58,375 nucleotides of DNA from an uncultured Saprospiraceae bacterium (lineage in GTDB: Bacteria; Bacteroidota; Bacteroidia; Chitinophagales; Saprospiraceae): positions 1 to 58,375 of the forward strand of contig CALJVJ010000075.1 of NCBI GenBank assembly GCA_937974625.1, read 5' to 3'. A program made the translations under genes and the position numbers. Positions within the stretch are counted from its first letter, which is position 1, and each line of letters starts with the position of its first letter. This document shows positions 16,574-25,400 of the stretch, piece by piece. A model generated the notes under the pieces. That model saw nothing but the letters and a program-made list of their open reading frames with translations. It did not search any database and had not been told where the DNA came from.

Positions 16574-17449
16574 ATGAAAGTAAAAATACTTTATATCGTT
16601 TTTTCTTTAGCCTTATTGACTATTATTACGCTTTCCAATTCAGCAGGTAGGGCAGCTGGGGCCAATCAAGGAAATACTGGTGCACCAGGCGACCAAATGA
16701 TTGGCAATAATCCTCGAACTTGTCAAAGCTGTCATGCTACGGGTGACATTCAAGTGGTCATGAGTTTGGAAGTTTTAGATGTGGATAATAATCCAATTAC
16801 TGCTTATACACCTGAGGAAGTTTATACCGTCAAAGTAAGTATTGACTCCGCAGCAGGTCCAGCGGCAAACGGGTATGGTTTTCAAATGGTAAATTTGTTT
16901 GATGAAGACAATTCAGATGTAAATGGATGGACAGAAAGTGGGCATTCTGATAATGTAAAATTAGCAGCATCTTCAAATACGAATAGAGTCTACGCGGAAC
17001 AGAATGGCACGAGTGATGTCAAAGATTTTTTAGTCCAATGGCAAGCGCCTGCAGCAGGAAAAGGCGATGTTTCTTTTTATTCAGCTGGTATTGGTGTGAA
17101 TCGGAATGGTTCGACAAGTGGCGACGGAGCCGCAACACCTATAAAAGTAACTTTGCCAGAAAGCTTAGTCTCCCAAATTGAAGATTTGAGTAGTGTAGGA
17201 ATAGGTATAGAGGTCGCACCTAATCCTGTGAAAGACCAACTTTTTTTAAAGGTTCAAAGTGAGCGAAAATCATTGGTAACTATGCAGTTAATCAATGCCA
17301 CTGGGCAAGTATTTTATCAGCAACAAATGAACTTAATACAAGGGCAGCAATTTGAAAATATAGATTTGAGCCAATTGGCAAAAGGGGTATACTTTTTACA
17401 GATAGCAAATGGGAAAGCGGTGAGCACTCAAAAAATTATTAAATTATAG
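16574..17449 (+). CDS. Choice-of-anchor V (reeler-like) protein with CxxCH motif and T9SS sorting domain
   Basis: 291 aa from ATG 16574. The upstream in-frame start at 16532 would put a basic stretch before the signal peptide. The signal peptide covers about 1-24. A GAPGDQ...TCQSCHATGD segment at about 39-62 contains the haem-c-type motif CQSCH. A reeler-like beta domain follows at about 65-195 with GYGFQMV. A T9SS type A sorting domain covers about 215-291 (VAPNPVKDQLFLKV, LSQLAKGVYFLQI). The CxxCH is a regular feature of this Bacteroidota family. Haem attachment is plausible in the periplasm but unproven. A monocistronic gene. Confidence 0.88.
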   Translation: MKVKILYIVFSLALLTIITLSNSAGRAAGANQGNTGAPGDQMIGNNPRTCQSCHATGDIQVVMSLEVLDVDNNPITAYTPEEVYTVKVSIDSAAGPAANGYGFQMVNLFDEDNSDVNGWTESGHSDNVKLAASSNTNRVYAEQNGTSDVKDFLVQWQAPAAGKGDVSFYSAGIGVNRNGSTSGDGAATPIKVTLPESLVSQIEDLSSVGIGIEVAPNPVKDQLFLKVQSERKSLVTMQLINATGQVFYQQQMNLIQGQQFENIDLSQLAKGVYFLQIANGKAVSTQKIIKL

Positions 17450-17541
17450 CAAAATAGTTAATTTTGAGTGCGTTTAATTAATAGGATAAGATTAAACTAA
17501 TATTTTTACCACATAGTAGTATTTTCACTTAGAGCATATAG

Positions 17542-17631
17542 TTTTACGTATTTAGCAGTTGAGTTTAGGTCATAAGACTATGTTTACTATGTGTTTTTCA
17601 CTATATGACCTATGTGTTGAAAAACGTAAAA
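17542..17631 (+). other. Nested inverted repeat between the choice-of-anchor V gene and ligA
   Basis: An outer 8-bp stem (17542-17549 with 17624-17631) encloses a second 8-bp stem (17567-17574 with 17604-17611). Together they make a two-tier structure about 90 nt long. It ends 50 bp before ligA. There is no T-run, so this is not a simple terminator. It could be a leader of ligA or a repeat element. Confidence 0.35.
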
Positions 17632-17681
17632 ATATCAACCCGTTTATATACTAGGCAAAAGCCAACTACACAACCAAATCT

Positions 17682-19820
17682 ATGTTCACTAAAGAAAAAC
17701 AAAAAGCTTTATTTGACCTTTCTAAGAAATTACTGAATACGGAAATTGCTACTTCAGAGTTAGCAGCAAGTGACCAAATCAATGCCTTGAGTGAAGTTAT
17801 TCAATACCACGAATGGCGATATTCTGTTTTGAATGACCCAGTTATTAGTGATTTTGAATACGATACCATTTACAAAAAGCTAGAAGCAGTAGAAAAGGCA
17901 TTCCCTAATTTATTATCTCCAGATTCACCTACCCAAAGAGTTGCCAATGACTTGTCTGGCGATGCTGTTTCTGTAGCGCATTTGACGCCAATGTTGTCTT
18001 TAGACAATTCTTATAATGCAGAAGATTTAAAAGATTTTGATGAAAGAATAAAGAAGCTCACAGCATTGCCTGATGAGGCGGATGTGGAATATGTAGTAGA
18101 ACCAAAATTTGATGGAGGGAGCATTGCCTTAGTATTTGAAAATGACCGATTGACAAGAGGCGCAACCCGTGGAAATGGTAAAAAAGGAGAAGAGATGACC
18201 GCCAATGCTCGAGCGATGAAAAGTATTCCATTGAAAGCGAATTTTTCTAAATATGGCATTCGAAAAACAGAATTGAGAGGAGAAGTTTTAATTAGGAAAG
18301 ACGTTTTTGAAAGAGTAAATAAACAACGAGAAAAAGACGGCTTATCTATATTCGCCAATCCAAGAAATGCAGCAACAGGAGGATTGAGAATGAAAAGTGC
18401 CAAAGAGTCTTCAGGACGAGGTTTAGAAGCATTTATTTACCAACTAGGCTATGCAGAAGGGGAGGATGGTAATGATATTCTATCAAATTTTAAAACCCAT
18501 AATGAGAGTATTAATTTATTAGGGGAATTGGGATTTAAAGTTCCAACCATCGAACGAAAAGTTTGTAAAAATATAAAAGAGGTTGCTGATTTTTGTTTAG
18601 GGTGGCAAGAAAAAAGAGAAGATTATGCTTACGAAATTGATGGGATGGTGGTAAAGGTCAATAGCAGAGAACTACAAGAAAAATGCGGATATACCAGCCA
18701 TCATCCAAGATGGGCGATTGCCTTTAAATTTAAAGCAAAACAAGCAACCACTAAATTATTAAATGTTGAATATCAAGTGGGAAAAGTAGGGTCTATTACA
18801 CCTGTAGCAAAACTTGACCCTGTGCAATTAGCAGGCGTGACGGTGTCTTCTGTGTCCCTGCATAATGAAGAATTTATTAAAAGTAAAGACCTTCGATTAG
18901 GTGATACGGTTTTGGTAGAACGAGCGGGTGATGTGATACCGTATATTGTGAAGGCAATGGCAGATTTACGAGATGGTTCAGAAACCATTATCGAATATCC
19001 TAAAGTCTGTCCAATTAATCAAACAGCAACACCCGTTGAACTGATTCAACTGGAAGGAGAGGCAGCTTGGCGTTGTCCAAATTGCGTTTGTGGACAACAA
19101 CAATTGGCAAGAATGATTTTTCATGTATCCAAGCCAGCAATGGATATTGATGGTTTTGGCGAGTCTTATGTCAGAAGATTTAATGAAATGGGTTGGGTTC
19201 ATACCATTGCGGATTTGTACCGACTGGATTATGAGCAAATAGCAACATTAGATGGCTTTGGGGAGAAATCTGCAAAAAATATTGAAAAGGCAATTGAGAA
19301 AGCGAAGAAAAATCCAATTGCTCGATTATTGCACAGTTTGAGTGTCCATCACTTAGGAAAAAAAGCATCTAAGTTAATTGCAGAGCAAATCGAGCATGTT
19401 TTGGATTTACAAGATTGGACAGAAGAGACTTTTGTAGATATCAAAGATATTGGACCTGTGGTTGCTAAAAATGTAATTGAGTATTTCAGCAATCCACAAA
19501 ATATAGAATTATTAAAAGAAATGGAGACTTTAGGCGTCAATCTACGTCAAACAGAGGAAGACAAGCCTTTAGAAATAGCAGAAGATGCGCCTTTAGCAGG
19601 AAAAACTATTTTATTTACGGGCTCTTTGCAAACGATGGGGCGGAAAGAAGCACAGGAAATTGCTAAAAGAGCAGGGGCTAGAGTCATTAGTGCAGTAAGT
19701 TCAAAGTTGAATATTTTAGTCGTTGGTGAAAAGGCAGGTTCTAAACTTAAAAAGGCGCAAGCTGTTGGAACAGTAGAAATAATAAGTGAGGCAGAATTTC
19801 GGATTTTGATGGAGATTTAA
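17682..19820 (+). CDS. ligA: NAD-dependent DNA ligase
   Basis: 712 aa with the full LigA order: domain Ia (1-70) with YHEWRY at 42-47; the nucleotidyltransferase domain with PTQRV at 83-87 and adenylated Lys142 in EPKFDGG; an OB domain (about 345-430); a zinc finger; helix-hairpin-helix repeats (DGFGEKSAKNIEKAI) and a BRCT domain (about 632-712, ILFTGSLQTMGRKEA). The zinc finger is unusual. The first pair is C-P-I-N instead of C-x-x-C, while the second half has three cysteines (RCPNCVCG). One ligand is therefore lost and may be replaced by the extra Cys. It essentially seals Okazaki fragments. Start is at ATG 17682. Confidence 0.97.
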   Translation: MFTKEKQKALFDLSKKLLNTEIATSELAASDQINALSEVIQYHEWRYSVLNDPVISDFEYDTIYKKLEAVEKAFPNLLSPDSPTQRVANDLSGDAVSVAHLTPMLSLDNSYNAEDLKDFDERIKKLTALPDEADVEYVVEPKFDGGSIALVFENDRLTRGATRGNGKKGEEMTANARAMKSIPLKANFSKYGIRKTELRGEVLIRKDVFERVNKQREKDGLSIFANPRNAATGGLRMKSAKESSGRGLEAFIYQLGYAEGEDGNDILSNFKTHNESINLLGELGFKVPTIERKVCKNIKEVADFCLGWQEKREDYAYEIDGMVVKVNSRELQEKCGYTSHHPRWAIAFKFKAKQATTKLLNVEYQVGKVGSITPVAKLDPVQLAGVTVSSVSLHNEEFIKSKDLRLGDTVLVERAGDVIPYIVKAMADLRDGSETIIEYPKVCPINQTATPVELIQLEGEAAWRCPNCVCGQQQLARMIFHVSKPAMDIDGFGESYVRRFNEMGWVHTIADLYRLDYEQIATLDGFGEKSAKNIEKAIEKAKKNPIARLLHSLSVHHLGKKASKLIAEQIEHVLDLQDWTEETFVDIKDIGPVVAKNVIEYFSNPQNIELLKEMETLGVNLRQTEEDKPLEIAEDAPLAGKTILFTGSLQTMGRKEAQEIAKRAGARVISAVSSKLNILVVGEKAGSKLKKAQAVGTVEIISEAEFRILMEI

Positions 19821-20009
19821 GCAGGCTGAAAGATAACCAAATATACGGTCTTTTAGCACCTTTACTCTTCCGCCTATCCGACTTCCACCTTTCCTTAACA
19901 AACTTTAACTTTGCAGCGAAAATTCTTAACGAATAAATAGTACAGATTTTCCGTTTTTATTGTGAACTTTACGGTACAAGCAACTGTACAAAATTCTAAA
20001 ACTCTTTTT

Positions 20010-20693
20010 ATGAAAAATATAGTAGTAATCTTCCTAGCTTTTCTTTTTACGAATATCGGTTTTGCTCAATCAGGTGAATTTGCTAGGGAAACTTCTGACC
20101 CTGCCGCAAAAGCAATTTTAGAAAAGTTGAGAACGAAATATGAAGCATATAAAACAGTAGAGGCTGATTTTAAATTAACTATTGAAATTCCAGAAGAAGA
20201 TAAAGAAGTGCAAACAGGTAACTTAGCACAGAAGGGGGACCAATATCGTTTAAAGTTGGATAACCAAGCAATTTATAGTGATGGTAAAACACTTTGGTTG
20301 TATTTAAAAAGCAATAACGAAGTTCAAATTAATAATGTAGATGACTTTGAAGAGGAGGACGAAGATTTTTTGTCGCCAAAAGATTTACTGCGGATTTATG
20401 AAAAGGAAGATTTTATATACGCTTTGACAAATGAGGGCAATGAAAAAGGAGTGGCTATACAACAAATAGAGTTTAAGCCAATTGATAAAGATTCTGAATA
20501 TGCGAAGATGCGATTGACGATAGATAAGCGAAAAAACCAGATAATGCGAATTAAAGCGTTTGCGGTAGATGGAGCTAGATATACCATGGATGTAACTAAA
20601 TTTAAACCAAACTTGGCTTATAAGACTACAGATTTCACATTCAATCCGAAGAACTTTCCAGGGATTCATGTAGAAGATTTGCGAATAGATTAA
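20010..20693 (+). CDS. lolA: Outer-membrane lipoprotein carrier protein LolA
   Basis: Periplasmic chaperone of 227 aa that carries lipoproteins from the LolCDE complex to the outer membrane. A signal peptide spans 1-19 (IGFAQ). The mature part begins with the family pattern ILEKLRTKYEAYKTVEADFKLTIE and continues with a half-barrel of beta strands (YRLKLDNQAIYSDGKTLWLYLKSNNEVQINN), ending FKPNLAYKTTDFTFNPKNFPG. ATG 20010 is chosen because the signal peptide starts there; an upstream in-frame start at 19962 adds 16 hydrophilic residues. No ftsK neighbour is present. A terminator-like hairpin follows. Confidence 0.92.
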   Translation: MKNIVVIFLAFLFTNIGFAQSGEFARETSDPAAKAILEKLRTKYEAYKTVEADFKLTIEIPEEDKEVQTGNLAQKGDQYRLKLDNQAIYSDGKTLWLYLKSNNEVQINNVDDFEEEDEDFLSPKDLLRIYEKEDFIYALTNEGNEKGVAIQQIEFKPIDKDSEYAKMRLTIDKRKNQIMRIKAFAVDGARYTMDVTKFKPNLAYKTTDFTFNPKNFPGIHVEDLRID

Positions 20694-20741
20694 GTCCCGT
20701 ATTTGCTTTAGCAAAGACGATTATAGTATTTTGTATAAATT

Positions 20742-20780
20742 AAAATGTCGATAGTGAACAAATTTCGCTATCGACATTTT
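20742..20780 (+). terminator. Long hairpin terminator after lolA
   Basis: A 13-bp perfect stem (20742-20754 with 20768-20780) extends by further base pairs towards the loop. It begins in an A-run and ends in a T-run, so it can work on both strands. It lies 48 bp past the lolA stop and 38 bp before the next start codon. Confidence 0.8.
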
Positions 20781-20818
20781 ATATTTATGGAAATATATAG
20801 ATTAAGGAAAAAAAATAA

Positions 20819-21454
20819 ATGCAAGAAACGGGAAAAAATGCCCTCATCATCTTTATTAAAAATCCAGAAATTGGTAAGGTGAAGACTCGATTGGCGAAGA
20901 CAGTAGGAGATGAAAAAGCTTTAAAAATTTATGAAGCTTTGATGGAACATACACGAAAGATAGCAACCGCATTACCTGTTAATCGGCGATTATTTTATAG
21001 TCAATATGTCAATGAATTAGATAGTTGGTCGCCTGAAAAATTTCAGAAAGCGTTACAAATCGAAGCCAATTTGGGGGAGAAGATGGCGACTGCTTTTCAT
21101 ACCGTTTTTAAAGAAAATGAAAAAGTGATAATCATTGGGAGTGATTGTGCCTCCTTGACCCCAGAAATCGTACAAACTGCTTTTGATAAGTTAGATGATT
21201 TCCCTTTTGTGATTGGCCCAGCGATAGACGGTGGATATTATTTATTGGGAATGAATCAATTTACACCAGAAGTTTTTAACGATATCGAATGGAGTACAGA
21301 AACGGTTTGCTCCACTACCATTGAGCGAATTAACAGTTTGGATAAAACTTACTTTTTATTACCAGAATTATCAGATATTGATTACGAAGAAGATTGGGTT
21401 AAATATGGTTGGGAATTAGAAGGGGATAAGAAGACACCGAAGATTTTGAAATAG
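20819..21454 (+). CDS. TIGR04282-type (arsenosugar biosynthesis) glycosyltransferase, DUF2064
   Basis: 211-aa GT-A-like protein. The N-terminus IIFIKNPEIGKVKTRLAKTVG is the signature of the TIGR04282/DUF2064 family and resembles the nucleotide-binding loop of CofC-type transferases. IIIGSDCASLTP (about 101-112) carries the DxD-like metal site, and GPAIDGGYYLLG (about 131-142) is the second conserved block, followed by DIEWST. The family was named for its place beside arsenosugar genes. No partner radical-SAM enzyme is nearby, so the substrate is uncertain. Start at ATG 20819. Confidence 0.88.
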   Translation: MQETGKNALIIFIKNPEIGKVKTRLAKTVGDEKALKIYEALMEHTRKIATALPVNRRLFYSQYVNELDSWSPEKFQKALQIEANLGEKMATAFHTVFKENEKVIIIGSDCASLTPEIVQTAFDKLDDFPFVIGPAIDGGYYLLGMNQFTPEVFNDIEWSTETVCSTTIERINSLDKTYFLLPELSDIDYEEDWVKYGWELEGDKKTPKILK

Positions 21455-21498
21455 GTTTTAATTCTATTTTAGCTGTTTTGTGGGTTACTTTCTCCTTT

Positions 21499-21590
21499 CG
21501 ATTCATTCTCTTGGCCAACCCATCCGCTTTGCGGTTTCCTTCCTTGAATGTCTCCCAGACATTCATCCTGCGGAATCGGTCGGTCACCCA
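21499..21590. repeat. GC-richer, hairpin-dense element (possible REP-like repeat)
   Basis: Within about 90 bp there is a 4-bp stem with 3-nt loop (21524-21534) and a perfect 8-bp stem with 3-nt loop (21546-21553 with 21557-21564), in sequence clearly richer in G+C than its surroundings. It starts between convergent genes and touches the end of the antiporter gene at 21584. No second copy is seen in this window, so a repeat nature is inferred from its style only. Confidence 0.35.
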
Positions 21591-23071
21591 ATAAATCCAA
21601 TTACCAAATACAAAAATGCCGTAATCCCTCCACAAACTAAGGCGTAAGGAAATTGGGTCTTAACGTGGTCTATATGGTCACTAGCAGAAGCCATAGAGGA
21701 TAGAATACTAGTATCGGAAATAGGAGAACAATGGTCGCCAAAAACTCCTCCACCTAAAGCTGCGGCAATAGCTAAATGAACATTCGCATCCATTCCTTGA
21801 GCCATTGGTACTGCAATTGCAATCATGATGGCAAAAGTCCCCCAAGAGGTCCCCGTTGAAAAGGCAATAAAACAACTTACCAAAAAGACAATAAAGGGTA
21901 CTAAAGCAGGAGAGAGCCATGCTTTAGCGACTTCAGCTACATATAGTCCTGTTTGCAATTCTTTACAAACAGCGCCAATAGCAAAAGCCATCAACATTAA
22001 TAAAGCCAAAGGCATCATACTTCCAATACCTTTTAAGGTTAAATCAACCATTTCCTTTAAATTCATAATGCCTTGAATGGCATACATAATCATGGCAATT
22101 AGCAAGGAAATGATAAGAGAAGTTAAGACGGAAGTAGAGCCAGACCCTTTACCTATTGCATAAAATACTTTACCAAAAAAGCCTTCTGTGCTTCTATCTG
22201 TCAAAGCAGATTCCCAGCCAGTATAAGCTAGCATCACGGGCATCATCAAAACCATAATAGCAATAGGGATAATCATATTGAAAGCTCTCGGTTTAATACC
22301 TGCTTTGGTGGTTACTTCGGTTAATTCATCTGACACCATTGGTTGTGCGTCATCGGCTAATAATTTACCTTCCTCTCTGGCACGTTTTTCTGCTTTTGCC
22401 ATCGGTCCAAAATCTTTTTTGGTAAAAATGACGACTAAGACCATTCCTAAAGCCAGCATTGGATAGAAATTATATGCAGCGGCATGCAATAGTGTAGAAA
22501 AAGGATTTTCGAAGCCTTGAGTTAGTAGCAATCCCATGATAAAAGCACCCCAAGCATTAAAGGGAATTAGGATGGAAGAAGGGGCAGAACTTGAATCTGC
22601 GATATAGGCTAATTTTTCTCTAGGTATTTTTAATTTGTCAAAAATAGGACGGTATAATGCACCAACTGTTAAAACAGAAATATTGGATTCTACAAAAATC
22701 AATAAGCCAGTCAACCATGCTAAAAACTGAACAATCACCCGATTATTCCCTTCTTTTTTCTGCTCTTGTTTTTCTAGTAATTTACTGATTTTTATAATAA
22801 AACCTTCAACGCCACCTGATTTTTGAATAAAGATAATCAGGGCGCCGACTAGGGCAGAGAACATTATAGTTCTGGTATTTCCATCATCCTTAAATACATC
22901 GACCAATGCCTGAATGGTATCAAAAGAACCAGTAAGCAAATTAAAATCATTAATAATTAGCCAACCTAGCCAAATACCAAAAAGTAAAGAGACAAAAACT
23001 TGCTTGGTCCTAATCGCTAGGATAATTGCTAGAACAGGAGGAAGTAAGGAAAGTGCGCCGTATTCAGTCAT
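21584..23071 (-). CDS. Na+/H+ antiporter, NhaC family
   Basis: 495-aa inner-membrane protein with about 12 hydrophobic spans. Diagnostic stretches are YGALSLLPPVLAIILAIRTKQVFVSLL at the N-terminus, SNISVLTVGALYRPIFDKL (about 134-152), IADSSSAPSSILIPFNAWGAFI (about 158-179), SFIAFSTGTSWGTFAIMI and GDHCSPISDTSILSS near the C-terminus. These are the NhaC/malate-lactate antiporter motifs. It exchanges Na+ for protons. Some relatives exchange organic acids or amino acids, so the substrate is not certain. The gene stands alone on its strand, with a perfect palindrome just upstream of the start. Confidence 0.9.
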   Translation of the reverse strand: MTEYGALSLLPPVLAIILAIRTKQVFVSLLFGIWLGWLIINDFNLLTGSFDTIQALVDVFKDDGNTRTIMFSALVGALIIFIQKSGGVEGFIIKISKLLEKQEQKKEGNNRVIVQFLAWLTGLLIFVESNISVLTVGALYRPIFDKLKIPREKLAYIADSSSAPSSILIPFNAWGAFIMGLLLTQGFENPFSTLLHAAAYNFYPMLALGMVLVVIFTKKDFGPMAKAEKRAREEGKLLADDAQPMVSDELTEVTTKAGIKPRAFNMIIPIAIMVLMMPVMLAYTGWESALTDRSTEGFFGKVFYAIGKGSGSTSVLTSLIISLLIAMIMYAIQGIMNLKEMVDLTLKGIGSMMPLALLMLMAFAIGAVCKELQTGLYVAEVAKAWLSPALVPFIVFLVSCFIAFSTGTSWGTFAIMIAIAVPMAQGMDANVHLAIAAALGGGVFGDHCSPISDTSILSSMASASDHIDHVKTQFPYALVCGGITAFLYLVIGFIG

Positions 23072-23089
23072 GTGTATGCGGTAGTGCCA

Positions 23090-23107
23090 TTCCGATAATT
23101 ATCGGAA
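23090..23107. repeat. Perfect 18-bp palindrome upstream of the antiporter gene
   Basis: ttccgataattatcggaa reads identically on both strands and ends 36 bp from its distal edge to the antiporter start codon at 23071. It could be a dimer-binding operator or a copy of an iterated genomic palindrome. No other copy was noticed in the window. Confidence 0.5.
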
Positions 23108-23199
23108 CTGCTTGGTATAGGAAAAAATAAGGAACAAGGTAAGAAAAATAGTTTAAACGATTGAAAATCTAAACTAACGTCACCAAGTAAAGCTGGACA

Positions 23200-23976
23200 C
23201 TACAAATTTTCAATAAATGTATCAGGATTTTCTAATGATTTAAAACGGTCTTTATCAATCGGCTCAATATCAGTTTTACACAATTCTTTGAGTAATTTAA
23301 CATCCGAATTCCATCGACTTCCATCAAAAAATTCTAGGCCTTTATGGTCTCTAACTTTGTACAAAGAGTGTTTGCCATAGCAAGTGCCTAAATAGACAAA
23401 AGAAAGACTATTTTCCTTCGCCCAATGAATCGTTCTCCACATCATCCATTTACCTAAGGAGTGAGATTTCATATATTTTTGATTGAAGAAAGCGTACCAG
23501 TATTGAAGTGCATTCCCTTCAATACCCGCTAAAATATACCCTAGAATTTCGCCATTAGAAGTAAAGGATAAAATATGGCTACCTGTTTCTTTGCTCAAGA
23601 CAAATTTCAATCGTTCAAGTGTCATGGCATTTCCAGAAAATCTATCTGCAGCATAGTCCATACAAAATGCCAAAAAGTCTGGATTTTCGATATCGAAGTC
23701 CGTCTTTTTATGAGCCTCAATTTCAATGGCTAAATCTTCAATTTTTCTATTAATCCGACGATTTTCAGAAGTATCAGAGAAGTTTTCTAAGTTAACCCTT
23801 AAACTTCTAGCTAAATAGAATATATCAGCGGTTATTTTAAGGTTTCCAGTATAGGGTAAAAACCCTTTATTATAAATAGTAGGCAACTCACTTTGTGCTT
23901 CTTTTATGCAGTAAATGGCATAATTGAAAGTATAAGTAGCATAGTCTGGTTGGTTCTCAGAAAAGAATATTTTCAT
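23200..23976 (-). CDS. GNAT-fold acyl/aminoacyl transferase resembling arginyl-tRNA-protein transferase (ATE)
   Basis: 258 aa, no signal peptide. The C-terminal half has an acyltransferase pattern: GEILGYILAG (beta strands), QYWYAFFNQKYMKSHSLGKWMMWRTIHWAKE and FVYLGTCYGKHSLYKVRDHKGLEFFDG. These line up with the S-L-G...W-A-x-x-x-x-L-x-Y-x-YLG-Y...Y-K block of the ATE/Bpt C-terminal domain. ATE enzymes add Arg or Leu to protein N-termini for Clp degradation. The N-terminal cysteines used by eukaryotic ATE1 are only partly present (one Cys near residue 23). N-degron function is inference. It is divergent from mreB, with its own upstream region. Confidence 0.65.
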   Translation of the reverse strand: MKIFFSENQPDYATYTFNYAIYCIKEAQSELPTIYNKGFLPYTGNLKITADIFYLARSLRVNLENFSDTSENRRINRKIEDLAIEIEAHKKTDFDIENPDFLAFCMDYAADRFSGNAMTLERLKFVLSKETGSHILSFTSNGEILGYILAGIEGNALQYWYAFFNQKYMKSHSLGKWMMWRTIHWAKENSLSFVYLGTCYGKHSLYKVRDHKGLEFFDGSRWNSDVKLLKELCKTDIEPIDKDRFKSLENPDTFIENL

Positions 23977-24207
23977 AGAAAAGAATAGGGTTTAATATTC
24001 AAGGTCGAAGATAGGATAAATTTATTGAAATGATAACTTTTTAATAAAGGATGAGTAGAAAATAAACCTTAAGGTTAGTAACACTTAAAGCAATAATTCC
24101 TTGATTTATATAGTCTAATTCACCTAATAATTAAGGTTGAATAAAATGATATTTTTGTATATGAAAAAACGAATGATTTAATAAAAAAGTAAGTTTTAGA
24201 CAAAACC
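23977..24207. other. Divergent intergenic region before mreB
   Basis: Very AT-rich spacer between the ATE-like gene and the mreB promoter. No ORF, RNA gene or strong repeat is seen. Confidence 0.5.
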
Positions 24208-24237
24208 TTGAATTGTGAATATAATTTGATAACTTTG
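24208..24237 (+). promoter_or_regulatory. Promoter of the mreBCD-mrdA operon
   Basis: TTG (24208-24210) and TAACTTTG (24230-24237) are separated by 19 bp, a full match to the Bacteroidota housekeeping promoter. It lies 60 bp before the mreB ATG. Confidence 0.8.
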
Positions 24238-24297
24238 GGCGTTAAATTATGGACGGGATTAAACTAAATTAATAAAAGATTATACTCAAATATATAA

Positions 24298-25329
24298 ATG
24301 GGCCTATTTAATTTTTTTAGACAAGAGTTAGCCATTGACTTAGGGACGGCAAATACCTTGATTATCGAGAACGGAGAAGTGGTAGTTAATGAACCTTCGA
24401 TTGTCGCTATCAATCGGAAAACAGGAGAGACGATAGCGGTAGGGCATCGAGCCATGCAGATGCATGAAAAGACGCATGAGAATATAAAAACGATTCGACC
24501 ATTGAAGGATGGTGTGATAGCCGATTTTCAAGCTGCAGAAAGCATGATTGAAGGCTTGATTGGTATTATTGGAAACAAGAGGAAATTTTTCTCTCATATG
24601 AAAATGGTCATTTGTATTCCATCAGGAATTACAGAAGTGGAAAAGCGAGCAGTTTTTGATTCAGCGGACCACGTTGATTCAAAAGAGACTTATTTGATAC
24701 ACGAACCGATGGCTGCGGCTTTGGGAATAGGGTTAGATGTAGAAGAGCCAATTGGAAATATGATTATCGATATAGGAGGAGGAACGACAGAAATTGCAGT
24801 CATCGCCTTATCAGGAATTGTATGTGACCAATCTATCCGTATAGCAGGAGACGAGTTGACAAGTGATATTACCAATTACATGAAGCGTCAACATAATATT
24901 TTGATTGGGGAGCGAACTTCTGAGCAAATTAAAATTCATGTTGGGTCAGCTTTACCCGAATTAGAAAACCCACCTGCTGATTATGCGGTGAATGGTAGAG
25001 ATTTGATGACTGGAATTCCAAAACAGATATTGGTAAGCTATCAAGAAATTGCTCATGCATTAGATAAGTCAATTTTAAAAATTGAAGAAGCAGTATTAAA
25101 AGCATTAGAAACGACGCCACCAGAATTAGCATCCGATATTTATTCAACAGGATTATATTTGACAGGAGGGGGAGCATTATTGAGAGGATTGGATAAACGA
25201 ATTAGTCAGAAGACAAAACTACCAGTTCATATTGCAGAGGACCCATTAAAGGCAGTTGTAAGAGGAACTAGTAAAGCACTACAAAATACAGATACGTATT
25301 CTTTCCTAATAGACCGAAAGTCTGTCTAA
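24298..25329 (+). CDS. mreB: Rod-shape-determining protein MreB
   Basis: Bacterial actin of 343 aa that guides lateral wall synthesis under the inner membrane. The actin-fold phosphate loops are LAIDLGTANTLI (about 10-22) and IIDIGGGTTEIAVIAL (about 157-172). The nucleotide site TGGGALLRGLD lies near 283-293, and HEPMAAALG near 132-140. The N-terminal GLFNFFRQELA is a membrane-touching amphipathic start. First gene of mreB-mreC-mreD-mrdA. A good promoter lies at 24208. Confidence 0.98.
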   Translation: MGLFNFFRQELAIDLGTANTLIIENGEVVVNEPSIVAINRKTGETIAVGHRAMQMHEKTHENIKTIRPLKDGVIADFQAAESMIEGLIGIIGNKRKFFSHMKMVICIPSGITEVEKRAVFDSADHVDSKETYLIHEPMAAALGIGLDVEEPIGNMIIDIGGGTTEIAVIALSGIVCDQSIRIAGDELTSDITNYMKRQHNILIGERTSEQIKIHVGSALPELENPPADYAVNGRDLMTGIPKQILVSYQEIAHALDKSILKIEEAVLKALETTPPELASDIYSTGLYLTGGGALLRGLDKRISQKTKLPVHIAEDPLKAVVRGTSKALQNTDTYSFLIDRKSV

Positions 25330-25400
25330 ATACTCATCTATTTTAGTGGGTTAATCTAGCATTAGGTTAATCTGTTAAAAACTAGCATTATTATTAATTC

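Noticed and set aside
21399-21635. 78-residue minus-strand ORF over the end of the glycosyltransferase and antiporter genes
   Set aside because: It overlaps two real genes and runs through the hairpin-rich element; composition is not protein-like.
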